DNA of 64,000 nt, taken from NCBI GenBank assembly GCA_027627225.1, contig CM051029.1:19043656-19107655 (forward strand). The letters run 5' to 3'. Of the stretch, positions 44,263 through 56,607 are shown piece after piece (positions within the stretch are counted from its first letter, which is position 1; each line of letters starts with the position of its first letter). The notes under the pieces are model-generated. The model was not told the DNA's origin and searched no databases. It saw only the letters and a program-made list of their open reading frames with translations. Source of the stretch: Congeria kusceri (taxonomy: Eukaryota; Mollusca; Bivalvia; Myida; Dreissenidae). The translations under genes were made by a program, and so were the position numbers.

Positions 44263-45220
44263 GCCAAGTAGAACGATTTCACAATAACCACTGGTCTATA
44301 TGTGTATACATCTCTTACGTGACAATTTGGCATGAACTTAACGAAAGTTTCTTTTTTGGTTCAGTATATAAACACAATATTTTTTAATTGTAAAAACGGA
44401 AACGAATTCAAACAACATTACTATTGAAATTATGGAAATAGCATTGCTAAAAATCTGTGTACACTTTTTGTTCTCTTGTACGTTCGACGTGTTAATTATA
44501 ACAACTACAGCATTTAATATAGTTAATACTTGCAATGATTTTTTTTACATTTTCATGCAATTTCAGGCTGTTCATAGCAACAATTATAAGTTACGTATGA
44601 ATGTGTACTTAAGGAAATCCAGCACTGAACAATGCAACATGACAGAAACATGTTACTGGTTAATGTCTATTATCGATTTATACGTTACGGATTAATTACT
44701 GTACAGGTTAAAGACACCGATTCAGTATTGAATAATTATGAACATCAGCAATCGACATTTATATAGATATGAAATGTATCTACAACAACTCGTTGCTGAT
44801 TAACAATTGTTTACATGGTTGGCGTTTTATTTTTGGACTTAGTCAAAGTATTCAAATCTTGTGTTAACAAAATGCGTACTATGTTTTTAAGTTATTTTTA
44901 TACTCAATGCAGATTCTGTGGCTTTAATTAATTACACGTTGGCATTTTAGCTGTGTTATACTCGTGTTTTAGCATTTCTATCAATATGAACGTTAAATGT
45001 TTTGTAATACGTGTAACAGATGAAATACAAATAATGGAACAACACATGTACAAAACAGCAGCCAACAACAAAAGAAAACCAGCAACATATTTTACCACAA
45101 CAACCAGCATATTGCTATAAAAACGACATCAATAACGACAGCAACAGCTACTTCTACTACAACTAACAATCTATTATTATTATGACGTTTGCTAACATAA
45201 CTACTGCTTCCATTAACATC
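44263..45220. other. No gene seen
   Basis: AT-rich. An 87-codon plus frame at 44432-44695 has hydrophobic composition but no family resemblance and no splice context. Confidence 0.4.
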
Positions 45221-45400
45221 GACCTTTGCTGCTGCTGCTGTTGCTGCTGCTGTGCTACTTATGCTGCTGCGCCTACTCTGCTGCTGTTGATACTACTACA
45301 ACTGCTGCTGCAACTACCGAGCAGCTGCTATTTACTTCTGCTGCAGTTGCAACTGCTGATGCTTACAACAACAACAACAACTTCGACGACGACAACGACA
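45221..45400. repeat. CTG/ACA trinucleotide-rich tract
   Basis: CTG-rich then ACA-rich imperfect repeats. A related CTG/CAG tract is at 45809-46020. Both give Leu, Ser or Thr homopolymer-like frames. Confidence 0.85.
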
Positions 45401-45808
45401 ACTACGACAATAAAAATAATCACAATTATACAATAAAATGAAATAAATAAATAAATAAATAAGTAAATAAATAGTTACAATTATAATAACTATAGTAACA
45501 ATAATAATAATATAAAACTAGGGTAGGCTAAACAAGGAGACCAGATGGCCCGAATACTAGTAGTTGCTGTAGGAGTGTGGGGAGACTTGGGAGAGAGGTG
45601 TGGTTAGTATTGTGTAGGGTATTGTAGGGTAGACGGTGCCTCTGGTCTGGCTAGCCATGTAGGCCGAGAAAAAACAACCTTTTAAACGGTTGAAATCAGT
45701 AGGACGTCAATATTAACATGTAATTAATAAAAAAATATATATAAATAAAATTTCTGAAATAATACATGTATTATATCGATCAAATAAAAGATACGTATTT
45801 GTTATATG

Positions 45809-46020
45809 AAGCAGCTGCTGCTTTCTGTTGCTGCTTCCACCTATGCAGCTACTGCAGCTTGAACTAATACTGCAACTGCTGCTGTTACATCTACTGATGC
45901 TGCTATTGCATCTACTGCTGGAGATGCTGCTGCTACTACTGATGCTGCTGTCTTCTTCCACTACTATTACTCCTACTATTAACATTAACACCAACTACTA
46001 CCACTGCAGCTGTTGTTGAT
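45809..46020. repeat. Second CTG-rich tract
   Basis: Imperfect CTG/CAG/ACT repeats, like the tract 600 bp upstream. Confidence 0.85.
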
Positions 46021-48200
46021 GCTGGTAAAACTTGTTCTAAATCTACCTATAAGTGTTCTTTTCTAACGGACATAAATCGATTCCATTATTATTTTTATCG
46101 CTGCATTTGATGATTTTCATAGATTCGATCGTCCTTTTTATATGTTTACCCAAACTTTATTTTTTATCTCCTCCGATGTGGTTTTGTAGTTTCTGGCATT
46201 TGTTTGTTTATCTGTCTATATATTCATTAGCAACTTCTATATATTAATACGCAGCTTTACGCAAAAAGTTAGTTGGATTTGCATGCAATGTTATGGGAAC
46301 GTTAAAGTGGGACAATGAACAAAAGGTCAGACTTTGATGGTGATCCGAATCATCGTTTGGATCCAGGATATTTGAATTAATGGGAACTTGGATAAGGGAG
46401 CTAACCTTACACTGAAAAATACCATTCTTAAGTAACGTTACCTATCTTAGTGGAGGGTCTGTGCTCTCCGAAAGTTTTTTAGTTTATATATAAGAATAAT
46501 AAAAGTTGAACAAGTTTTTACTTTTGTTAGCAACAATTTTTGTTGTAATTGCTTTCATCGTTAGTTATTTTTCCACAATATAAAACATGTATAATATGTT
46601 CATATATTTGAATGTTCAGCTTGAATTTTTTTTAGTTTATATATTTCATGTTACGTTAAAGAGGTTTATCGACGGTAGATTGACAATTACATTTGCAAAA
46701 ATAAAGCTCATTTACAGAGAATTAATATTGAAGCATTGTTAAATACGATGTCCTTGTGCCTATAAACAGTTGTTAAATACGTATAATTATAATATATAAT
46801 ATTTATGGGAAATAATTGGATACGCCCCTTTAATATTATGCAGACTTATCAAAAGTGGTTTATGGTTTTAACTTGTATATATGGTAATGTTATACAATAA
46901 AATTATTATATTGTATGACAATTAAAACTAAAAAATGAGAAACGTTGTGTTTTATTATAATATTTATCATATTCACCATAGCACAATTAAAAAACAAAAC
47001 AAAAAACATTAATTTTGTCGATGATGATGGCGTATGATTTAAGTCTTGTGATCATGATACTTAAACTTCCGGTAAAATGGCGGAAATGTCAACACATTTA
47101 CATACGATTTCAGTTTATGAAACGATTTATCAATTGATTAGGGCATAAAAAGATAACTATTGGTTGTGTTGATGTCTATATACAATAATGAAACAAATAA
47201 AACTAATAAACTGAACTGACATAAATATTTGATAATGGAAACTTGAAACAAAGTAATCGTCAAATGTACAATAAACGAAGTGACGATAACAAATTACTAG
47301 TGCAACAACATTCCCCTTGAAATGTACATAACAGCTTTACATAGTTTAACAGGCACTAGGTCTGGGTAGAGAAGTAACTTATTTCCCGTGAACTCGGCTA
47401 TTAATTAGCATCTTATCTGGCAAGTTCGTGGTCTCCGGTAAGTTCGTGGATGAAATTATGACGTAATTTTCTCTTGAATGACGCAACGTTGCGTAAATAT
47501 GCGTAAAAATCATCCACAGATAAATATTCCATGTTCGTTAAGTTTATTGCAGTTATTTGGGTTTTAAATTTATTAATTGTTAAAAAAATCAACCACTTGT
47601 GTTGTTAATAAACATTTTATCAGTATTAATTTCATTAGAAATGAACAAAAATCAAAGAAAAAAACAAGGACATAAAACAAATTTGTCGTATTTATATCAG
47701 AACACGAACATCTGTGGAAGAGCCTCGGCGTAATGGCATCATCAAAAGTTGCCCACGAACTTACAGGTAGATGACAAAGATCAATGCTTATGATCTGTCA
47801 TGTTTTTTTTAAGTAAGATTACGGATTTCTGAAGAAATAATGGCAATTTTGACATATAAAATAGTTAGTTTACATTAAGATTTATTTAATGCAATTTGTC
47901 TATATTAAAGCAATTGGTTTTTTATGCACATGCGCAAAGTCTAATGCTTAACACCCACGAACTTGCAGGTGTACAGACTACTCACGGTGAATATTATTTA
48001 GAGCAAATTTTTTTATTTGCGCAATGATTGCCAAAATTTCTCAGTCGCTGTGATTAGCCCTTACACTTGAAAGATCATTTATGTGGTGGAAAGTTAAACT
48101 AAAGTAACACGGGCATTGACATATATTATAAGGCATTTATATAAACAGACAATAAAAACAGGTCACAATATTGATGTGTTTGTCAAAGCAACATTACAGT
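46021..48200. other. No gene seen
   Basis: AT-rich. The short sequence 'ggtctgtgctctccgaa' (about 46457) also occurs near 14820 ('ggtctgcgctctccgaa'), pointing to a dispersed repeat end. Nothing else is supported. Confidence 0.45.
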
Positions 48201-48294
48201 TTTCACATGTGTAACACAGTGGAGAAACGAAATGTACGCCGACCAGATATTCCGATTGGCTGTCAATAGAAAAGTGTAAAATTCGAAACATGGG

Positions 48295-48861
48295 TATAGT
48301 CCGACAACATTGACCTGGCACTCATGCATATTCCGTTCGTTTCCGCACCATATTATCTGAAACATGTTGACACGGGATCGTTCGTAACAGTTCAATATAC
48401 TAAATGTGAATTAAACTTTATTTAGCTTTTGATTATCGACGTAGAATTAAATGGTCGAGAGGATAAGACAGTAGCTTACGGATCGTGGGGTTGCGGGCTC
48501 GAATCCATTTTCGGTCTTAACATTTTATTTTTTAATTAGAGCAGAATGATTACAAGCACGCATTTCACGTTGTTTTTTAATTGTCTCCTATAGTGTTATT
48601 GTTTTTTACAAATAATAAATTGAATAATATTTAAAACATAAACTAAAAGAAGCCATGATGGAAATGATGTATTCATCCCCATTAACTATGAAAAGTAAGC
48701 GAGCACTCTACCATTAGGCTGTCGTTCCGGATGAATAATGTATGCCTATATAGCGACTAAACATGCTCTAACGAACACAGTGTTTATAACGTGTACAACG
48801 ACGGAAATCTACGAGTAATCACGGAAACGAATGAGTGCCAGGTCAATGTGGTCGGACTATA
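48295..48861. mobile_element. Inverted-repeat element with two tRNA-like cores
   Basis: Ends TATAGTCCGACAACATTGAC then CTGGCACTCAT, and the inverted partner, about 30-40 bp. The flanking TA could be a target duplication. Inside, 48449-48513 is tRNA-like on plus (TGGTCGAGAGGATAAG; B box GGCTCGAATCC), and 48682-48735 is an A-box-like stretch on minus (CCTAATGGTAGAGTGC). A separate inverted pair brackets it at 48205-48267 and 49762-49820. Confidence 0.65.
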
Positions 48862-49129
48862 GGTAAAAACTGATATTTGTTGGAATTGTCCAAACCTTTG
48901 AGCTATTTGAGCTTTTGTATCATATCAAGAAATACTAAATTTACCTAGTGCATCAAATACCTGTCGTTCAAATAAATTCACTTACAATCATGCTAACCTG
49001 TGTGTTGCTTTCATATGCACCGATTTCACGATTCTTTTTTTGGCATATAAGTGCATATTCATATGAATATTCACCATTGAGAAGCTTAAAAATATATTAA
49101 CTTATCAAAAAGATGACATATATTCGGGT

Positions 49130-49510
49130 GGGCATCGGGAAAACTTTGTCTGGAGCATATCTTTGCGCGCAAGAACCATATCCCCAGGTCCAAGGTCAAG
49201 TTCAAAGGTCAAATTTAAAAAATCAATACATAACACTTTGTCCGGAGCATATCTTTGTCCAGCATGGATGGATTTTCAAATAACTTGGCAGAAGTGAAAA
49301 GCATGGTGAGGCGGAGTGTCGTGCGCAAAAACTAGGTCCTGTGTCCATTGCCAAGGTTACAATTTAAGGTCAGGGGTCAATTTTAAGAAATCAACCCTAA
49401 ACACTTTCTCCGGAGCACATCTTTGTTTAGCATTGATAGATTTTCAAATAACTTAACAGAAGTGAAAGCATAGTAAGGTGGAGTGTCACGCCAAAGAACC
49501 ATGCCCCTTC
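49130..49510 (+). repeat. Tandem repeat, about 166-bp unit
   Basis: 'tttgtccggagcatatcttt' starts recur at about 49140, 49231 and 49397, with 'aaggtcaaggtt'-type motifs between. A bivalve intergenic repeat. Confidence 0.8.
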
Positions 49511-50160
49511 TTTGACGGGCGTATCTTAATCTTTGTGACAATGGTACTCTTGTTGTTCTTGTGTAAAGCTGACCACGCTCAACACTGTAATGATTTAGAG
49601 GAAATAATACGGTCAAATGCTTATATGTGTTATTCAGGATCATTTACATAGAACAGATCATTTGTCTAAAACTAGATACATAAAATCCATTTGCATTCAT
49701 TGTGTTGTATCCAAATATTACTTCTTTTTCATCACCTATGTTTCACATATTTTACACGGCTTTATTGACAGCCAATCGTAATATGGTCAGCGTACAATTT
49801 GTTTCTCCACTGTGTGTGATTTTGTATCGATATTCTACAATATGAAGGATATATCATTAGAACTTGTTGAAACACCATTCCAGTTGGTAAATAAGGCAAT
49901 GATAACGTTATTGGAAACTGACATTAAACAACGTGATATTGGTATTTACAGACATACAATATTAAAAATGATTAAAAACAAATTTTACATAAAGGAAACC
50001 AATACCAAATCCATTATTTATTGGAGTATTATTCCTTGTGTCAAATGATATATTATATACAATCAATGTGAGATCCTTATTTAGTGTCTTTGTTTTAATA
50101 GTGGATGATGTTTGTCATTTAACAGTGATGCTCATGACTAGATTCCATCATTTGTTGTAG

Positions 50161-51990
50161 ATTCACGGCCATAGTGTATGGAAAGTTTCAGCCTACCACC
50201 AGATATACTTCTCTGTTGGGAACAACCCCTGATCACCTGAACGTGTCACAGGGAGTGACAGGTTTTCACAGGTTTGCTCCCTATTGGTTATCAATTTGAC
50301 AGTGTCTGAATTTGATCGACACTATAAAATTAAAATCAATAGGTTTAAAATAATATTGCCAAGCTTTTGCAGCACCACTTTCCATTAAAAAGTTGCAGAA
50401 TTGCTTCAATATAGTCTCCGTGGTCTAGTGGATGGGGCGTTCGCCTACGGTGTTGGAGGTCGAAGGTTCGAGTCCTACACAGGGCGAGTTCTGATATGGT
50501 TGCCTACCCCGCAGCTAGTTAAATCAAGGGGTACCGATTGCCTTCCTGCCAAACGCCCGGCATATAAGATAGGATTCGGGAGTAAAGATGTTCATCAGTA
50601 AAAAGTGTCTCATAAGTCAAAACTGGCTGGCCCTTTATCGCGAGGGATGACACTATAATAAACAAACACTTTTTACTTTTTATAGTATCACAATATTGTG
50701 CCTAAAACTAATGTCTCCAGCCAAAAACATGGACCATAAACGCAGATGACAATACCAACAAGCAAGTTCGTTATTTGGAATTTTTATGCAATATTGCAGA
50801 AACTATGTTTTCAGACACATTATGACCAATTATTTTTCTGTGACTAAAATTCAGACTCAGAAAAAAACAATTTAAGTGTCCAAAAACATGGATTACATAT
50901 GGTAATTGAATAAGATTTTTTGTTCTACTAAAACTACTGACATCATCAGTAAGGCACTGCTGTCAAGGACCCTTTTATCCCACGACACTCTCGGGGCGTT
51001 GGGTCCGTAATGGTGATCAGCCACTACGTATCAGCAGTTGGCTTTCAGCTCTTATCGTCTTTTCAGGCCGTAACTGGACGCTGTCTTTGCTTTATTTTTG
51101 TCTCATCAAGTGATTCCTATGAGCTCTTTCCACATAAACTTTGCAACAACTCCACAGGTCTAAGACTATATCTCTACAGAAAAGAGTCATGTTTTCAAAC
51201 CTTCCATGCTGCACTCTTTCTTCAACTCCGAATATTTTGATTTCATTATTTCTGGAAAAATCTCTATATAAATAAAGATCAAGTAGAAATTAAAATCATG
51301 CAATTTAAACCCTGTTTTAAAGCGACTTGTTCACAGATTTTCATATTTAAAAAAAAATGTCATTTAATGTCTGAACTGCAAAACCTAAAGCAGCTGGACA
51401 TAGAAAAACAAATAGTATATCAAGAAAAAAAATAATTAAAAGATTTTCCTTCGCCAGAATTTTAACCTACGACTGCCGTGATTAAAAACGTGTCATGGTA
51501 ACCACTCGACCATTCTGACTTTCATTCAGAGTAGCAACATTTTAACGCTATGTAAGTGATACATGTGTATTCTGAAATACGAAAGAAAAGCATTACACAT
51601 GCTTTATAATTTGTATCCATTTTATTTGATGATATAAGTGACACTATATTTCCGATATATTTATATGTCTACAGTGTTATTTCACTCCTTTACATATACT
51701 ATTCTTTTTCTTGGGAATCTGTGACAAAAGTTTGAAAATTGTCAACTTATCAATCTGTAAACAGGTCACTTTAAACCCTGAGTGATCTTTTGAGAGATGA
51801 CGCTTTTACAGTCTGCGCTGTACATGTTCATGTACAATCTTTGTTCAGCAACAAATGTGGTCATTAAAATTTACTCACTTTGATTCCAATGGATATGCTA
51901 TATTTACAGGCGCAAAACATGCTGATGCACACGAAATCTTTGAAATAATCCACATCCGACAATTCCAACAGCATTTCCGTGACCTACCAG
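50161..51990 (+). CDS. Candidate two-exon fragment of an unknown gene
   Basis: Exon 50161-50261 follows 'tcatttgttgtag' and is open in one frame (IVYGKFQPTTRYTSLLGTT, then PDHLNVSQGVT) up to GACAG/GTTTTC. Exon 51910-51990 follows 'ctatatttacag' and is open (AKHADAHEIFEIIHIRQ, then FQQHFRDLP) to CCAG/GTGTGT. The first ends one base into a codon and the second needs exactly that, so the pair joins in frame. No start, stop or further exon was found and no family is recognised. A minus-strand open frame also crosses the first exon, so chance is possible. Confidence 0.25.
50414..50683 (+). mobile_element. tRNA-derived SINE
   Basis: A tRNA-like head at 50414-50486 has a clean A box TGGTCTAGTGG and B box GGTTCGAGTCC. 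It is followed by a body with 'gggtaccgattgcc' and 'gccaaacgcccggcat', motifs of bivalve SINEs, and an A/T-rich end. It lies in the intron of the candidate gene at 50161-51990. Target duplications are not clear. Confidence 0.8.
51321..51770 (-). mobile_element. tRNA-carrying MITE (AAAGGGAC family), complete copy
   Basis: Left end AGCGACTTGTTCACAGATTT and right end AATCTGTAAACAGGTCACT are each flanked by TTAA. Immediately outside, AAACCCTG occurs on both sides (51307-51314 and 51773-51780), which could be an 8-bp target duplication overlapping the TTAA. A minus-strand tRNA-like core is at about 51444-51520 (TGGTCGAGTGGTTACC). Confidence 0.78.
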
Positions 51991-52015
51991 GTGTGTGTTG
52001 TTGCTGGTGGTGATG

Positions 52016-52016
<1 letters not shown>

Positions 52017-52054
<38 letters not shown>

Positions 52055-52070
52055 TGTGTGTGTGTGTGTG
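52017..52070. repeat. (TA)n(GT)n microsatellite
   Basis: About 32 bp of TA followed by GT repeats, just after the candidate exon at 51910-51990. Confidence 0.92.
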
Positions 52071-53390
52071 TGCATTTGTGACATTTATTGAGCTTTTTAA
52101 TGAATGCAATGTTTTTATGTTTAGTATATATTTATGTTCTATATATTTTAAAGGGATGTTTCGACAGCTATTGTGTAAGTATCAACTATATGTTGATGTA
52201 ATAGTGAAGAAGAATTATATTTAAAAAAATACTTTTTGATACACGGTTTTTGTGAATTTCAAACTCATAACTTCAAAATCGCACAGTTAAATCAAAACAA
52301 TGTTTATAAACGGTGTGCATGCATGTAAAGAGTATCGTATTTAAATAATGCTTCAATGTTAATTCTCTGTTATTGTCGTCCAACCATCGATACACCCCAG
52401 TAAGTAAAACACAAAATCTGACTAAATGCCCCCGATAACTTTCAAACAGGGAAATAGTTCTGTAACAATGCATGTACAAATGTACCTTACATTCAAGAAT
52501 TATTAATTGACATGTTAATTTGAATTACACGTGTTGTTAGTACAGATATGATTTTAAAGAATTTTGAAATCATCAGTGTCAAGTTGCTCAAAACTTTAAC
52601 AGCTAATTAAGTTTGCAGTCGTTAAAATAATGGATGAAGTTATTGAATGTAAAGAAGATATTAACAAATTGAAATGTTTGTTTAATTTGAACAAATTGTT
52701 ATGAATTAATACATTTTAAAATTCTTAATATGCAAGTTGTTTTAATAATATGAATTTTATTTACATCTAAAATCAACTGGCTTTATGCAAGTGTAACTGA
52801 AGTTTTGAGCAATTGGGCCCAGATATCACATATCGTTTAACAGGTGTACTTTCATTTATGAGCTATCAAATTTGCAGCATATAAAATGATCTATGCCAAT
52901 GTTGATTAAAATAACATTTGAATAAACAACACAATACAATAGCAAGTAATAAAACAATTTTCTGTAGAACAGTTACACAAGAACAAAGAATATAGTTTTG
53001 TATCGATTCATGTTACCGACAACAAACCCAATGTAACATACCCAATTTGTCTATCCATTAACAGATGCACAAGCCTAAACTTTCTAGTTATAATTACAGA
53101 CAGGCACACAATTACAGAATGATTTACAGACTGATCACAGCCATTTTGCATTTAAAAATGAAAACACATCTATTTAGCTGCAATAATTAAACTTTAAATA
53201 AAAAGTTTACAAAAGTTTTTTTTGTAAACCTGCTGTTAAGCTTATCTGATTTCATGGCCTATTGCAGCATCAGTAATTGACCATGTTGCAGTAAAATGAT
53301 GTTATAACTAGATATGTCACATAAATGGATGCCCCCACGACACAGACAAAGGGCGTATCGCCATCACTAATGTTTGCCTTCACACATTTA
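52071..53390. other. No gene seen
   Basis: AT-rich, with stops in all frames and no recognised repeat. Confidence 0.45.
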
Positions 53391-53394
53391 TTTT

Positions 53395-53950
53395 CATATT
53401 ATTTCTATATTGGAAAAAATGTCCAAGGGTCTTAATTCTGCCAACATTGGCCGCAGCCCAAATTCCTTACTTTATGATCACATACACATAAAGATTCTTA
53501 AACTGTGAAATTTCAAGTGAAATCTGCCCAGCAGTAGGGGTGGTGATTCCACAAAATTTTGGTAAGTATGTATTCTATATTGGAAAACATGTCAAAGGGC
53601 CATAATTCTGCCGAAATTGGTAGCAGCCAATCTGCCAAGCAGTTAAAGAGCAGCTGGGTCCACACAATTTCGAAGTATATATAGCTAAGTGGACAAAATA
53701 ACAAAGTGCCTTAATTCTGCCAAAATTGGTCTTAGCCAGAATTCCTTCCTTTGCGTTCACCTACGCATTGGGTTCTTCGGTTGTAAAAGTCTGACAAAAT
53801 CGTCCCGGCAGTTAAAGAGGAGTTAAGTCCACAATATTTTGGGAAGTATATATTCTATAATAGAACAAATGACAAAGGGCCATATTTCTGCCAAATTTGG
53901 TCACAGCCAAAATTCCTTACTGTACGTACAGACAAGTGCAATGCTTAATG
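53395..53950 (+). repeat. Degenerate tandem repeat, units of 120-165 bp
   Basis: 'attctatattggaaaa' with 'aagggccataattctgcc' recurs about four times, alternating with 'cagttaaagaggag'. A bivalve intergenic repeat. Confidence 0.8.
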
Positions 53951-54439
53951 CCTTCCACTGTGTGGGGACATATAAGTGGTTTGCATATGAGTTTGCGTTG
54001 TAACGAGACTTTTGTTTTCACAATTACGACGAAATACACTTAAGTAACTTAAAAAGAGAAGTAACTCCAGCATATAATATCAGAAAAATGTTTGCCAATA
54101 ATATATAACACAATACTTTGCTCTTACTGAGGCATTCTTAACAATGCTCATAATACATTAATTACAGATGTAATTAAGGTTCATCCAAATGCAATCGGTT
54201 GTGTCAGATACCAGCTCAAAACGAACACAGCCATAAAAAGGGCCATAACCGTGTCACTATAAGGACAATGTTACAAAGCTTGATGCACATTGCATCATCA
54301 CAACATAAAGTTTTTTTAAACTTCAGGGTACGCAATGTGTTATAAAAACTGATGGACATAAATAAACACTTTCATAAATAACAAGAGCTGTTTGTACAAT
54401 AGTTATGCCCCCTCTCGGTTAAAAGCAATCTATAAAATA

Positions 54440-55150
54440 TCCAGTTTGGTGATTATAAGAAGAGAACTGTTGGACATATGGAGCCGAAACTACTAAAAAG
54501 GCCAATTTTAGATAAATCAAGGGCTATAACTCCACAATTCCTGGGGCGATTTGGCTGATTAATAAGCTTGGCCGAGAGTTTTTCAGCAAGTTTGGTGAAG
54601 AATGTATGAACACTGTTAGAGAGCGGAATCGGCTAAAGTGGCTAATTTTGGATAATTCAAGGTCCATAACTCCACAATTGCTGGAGCGATTTGGCTGATT
54701 ATCAAACTTGGCTGAGATATTATGCCAATAAATATTTGCCTGACGTTTGGTTAAAATGGGATGAAAACTATTGGACTTAGAGTGCCGAAACCGCTAGAAA
54801 GAGGCAATCTCAGATAATTAATAGGCAATTAGTCCACAATTCCTGGGGCAATTTGGTTGATTATCGGACTTAACCTAGAAATTATTATAACAAACATTTT
54901 CATGAAGTCTGGTGAGATCGGATGAAAACTGTTCAAATTACAGAGCGGAAACAGCTAAAAACACCAATTTTACATTATTCAAGGGCCGTAACTCCACAAA
55001 TCCTGGGGCGATTTGGATTAATAAAAATCAAACTTTACCTAGATATTATGCCAACACAATTTGTCATTAAGTTTGGTGAAGATCGGATGAAAACAGTTCA
55101 ACTTAGAGAGCGGAAAACAAAAGTGGTCTAAAGATATACCGACCGACATT
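54440..55150 (+). repeat. Tandem repeat, about 150-bp unit, four to five copies
   Basis: The conserved core 'ataactccacaattcctggg' followed by 'gcgatttggctgatta' occurs near 54527, 54667, 54827 and 54988, with 'gcggaaacagctaaaa' between. It is bounded by 'tatgccccctctcgg' on the left and 'ggtgggcataatgagg' on the right. Confidence 0.88.
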
Positions 55151-55739
55151 AGCAAACCAATATACCTCGCCATATCCAATGGTGGGCATAATGAGGCTAA
55201 AAACTATGTTGTTATTGAGTGAGCTTAATACAGCATTCTGAAATATTATATGTAATTATTGTAAATTCAGATGCTTATTAATTGTTAATAATTATTTACA
55301 CTAGCAAATGACTCTGTACAAACTAAAAAAATATACTCCCTTTTGTAGAACAATCTATGGAATTGGGAGTAAATCCCATGATGGAAATACTATATTAGTT
55401 CTAGATGTATCTCGTTTTCAAAAAAATCATAATCTCAGTATGGTACTGCATCTATAGTTTTATGCACAGAACATAACATATATTAACCGACATTGTCATT
55501 TTGCAAAAATACATAATTCCTGTGACACAAGCATAGAAATATGTCACATCATGTTATATCTGCATGCTTTATAATTATTAGAAGCTCAATGTAAACAGCC
55601 AGATAAGGAAATACTTATACAAGAACATCATTTAAACGATGGATGCTACCAAATGTTGCTTTGCCAATCTTTTAATGAACGAATCAGGGTAATTGTACAG
55701 AAAATATTGCCTAGTTACAGCACAGACAAGGGGAACCCA

Positions 55740-56050
55740 TTGCAAACTTTACCTGTATGTGTGACCTAGACCTATGACCTTTGGACCTGATTGATGCAAG
55801 CATCACATTATCTCATCGAGGCACATACTTGTACCAACTAATTTTCAAATCCCTACATCCATGGCCATGTTATATTACGGACAAGCAAAAAGCCAACTTT
55901 GACATTTAAGTGTGACTGTGACCTTTGTCCTACAGACCTGGTTCATATGCACTACAAGCAGTCTCATTAAGGCAAACATTTGTGCTAAGTTATTAAGTAA
56001 TCATCACAACCTTGGCTAAGTTATAGCCCGGACAAGCAAGGTTGATAGAA
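55740..56050 (+). repeat. Two-copy tandem repeat, about 150 bp
   Basis: 'gtgacctttg' and 'cagacctggttcat'-type motifs recur at about 55759 and 55910. Same general class as its neighbours. Confidence 0.75.
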
Positions 56051-56607
56051 TCAGCGAAACCAAGCAGCGACTATTTGCTCCCCCAACATTTTTTTTGGGA
56101 GCGTAATAAAACTATGTAATTAAATAATTACAAAACAAACTGTTAGGTATTTCTTTTCTGCACTTTCTGTAAAGAATATGACACAAAGGGCAATGACTCG
56201 GTCACCTCTAAAGATGTATGAATTCAATGTAATCTAAATTTCTAAAGGTCTCTTACTATTACGCTTAGTGTTATAAAAGCATATTAAATATGTGTAGAGT
56301 TTGTGATAGTCGGAGAGACAGTAAACACCCGAAGTACTGTAGGGAACATAAAAATAATCGTCCTATTGCATAAGGTACAAAAACTAGCATGTACACCTTG
56401 TTCAAAATCGAATGCTGACAATAAAAGGAATATGTCTTAAACAAACATACAATCAACTGTGGCATTTGTCAACCAACCATATTTATATGTCCAGAACTGT
56501 TTTAAACTATCACATAACAAGAATGTCATCCAACTGAGCTCTTTGGCATTCTCAAAGACGTAGAAGTAATCATAGACCCTCTGTGACCAGTTTGCCTTTA
56601 TTATACG

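Noticed and set aside
50414..50486. A functional tRNA gene
   Set aside because: It runs directly into a SINE body. The A and B boxes are good, but this is a SINE head.
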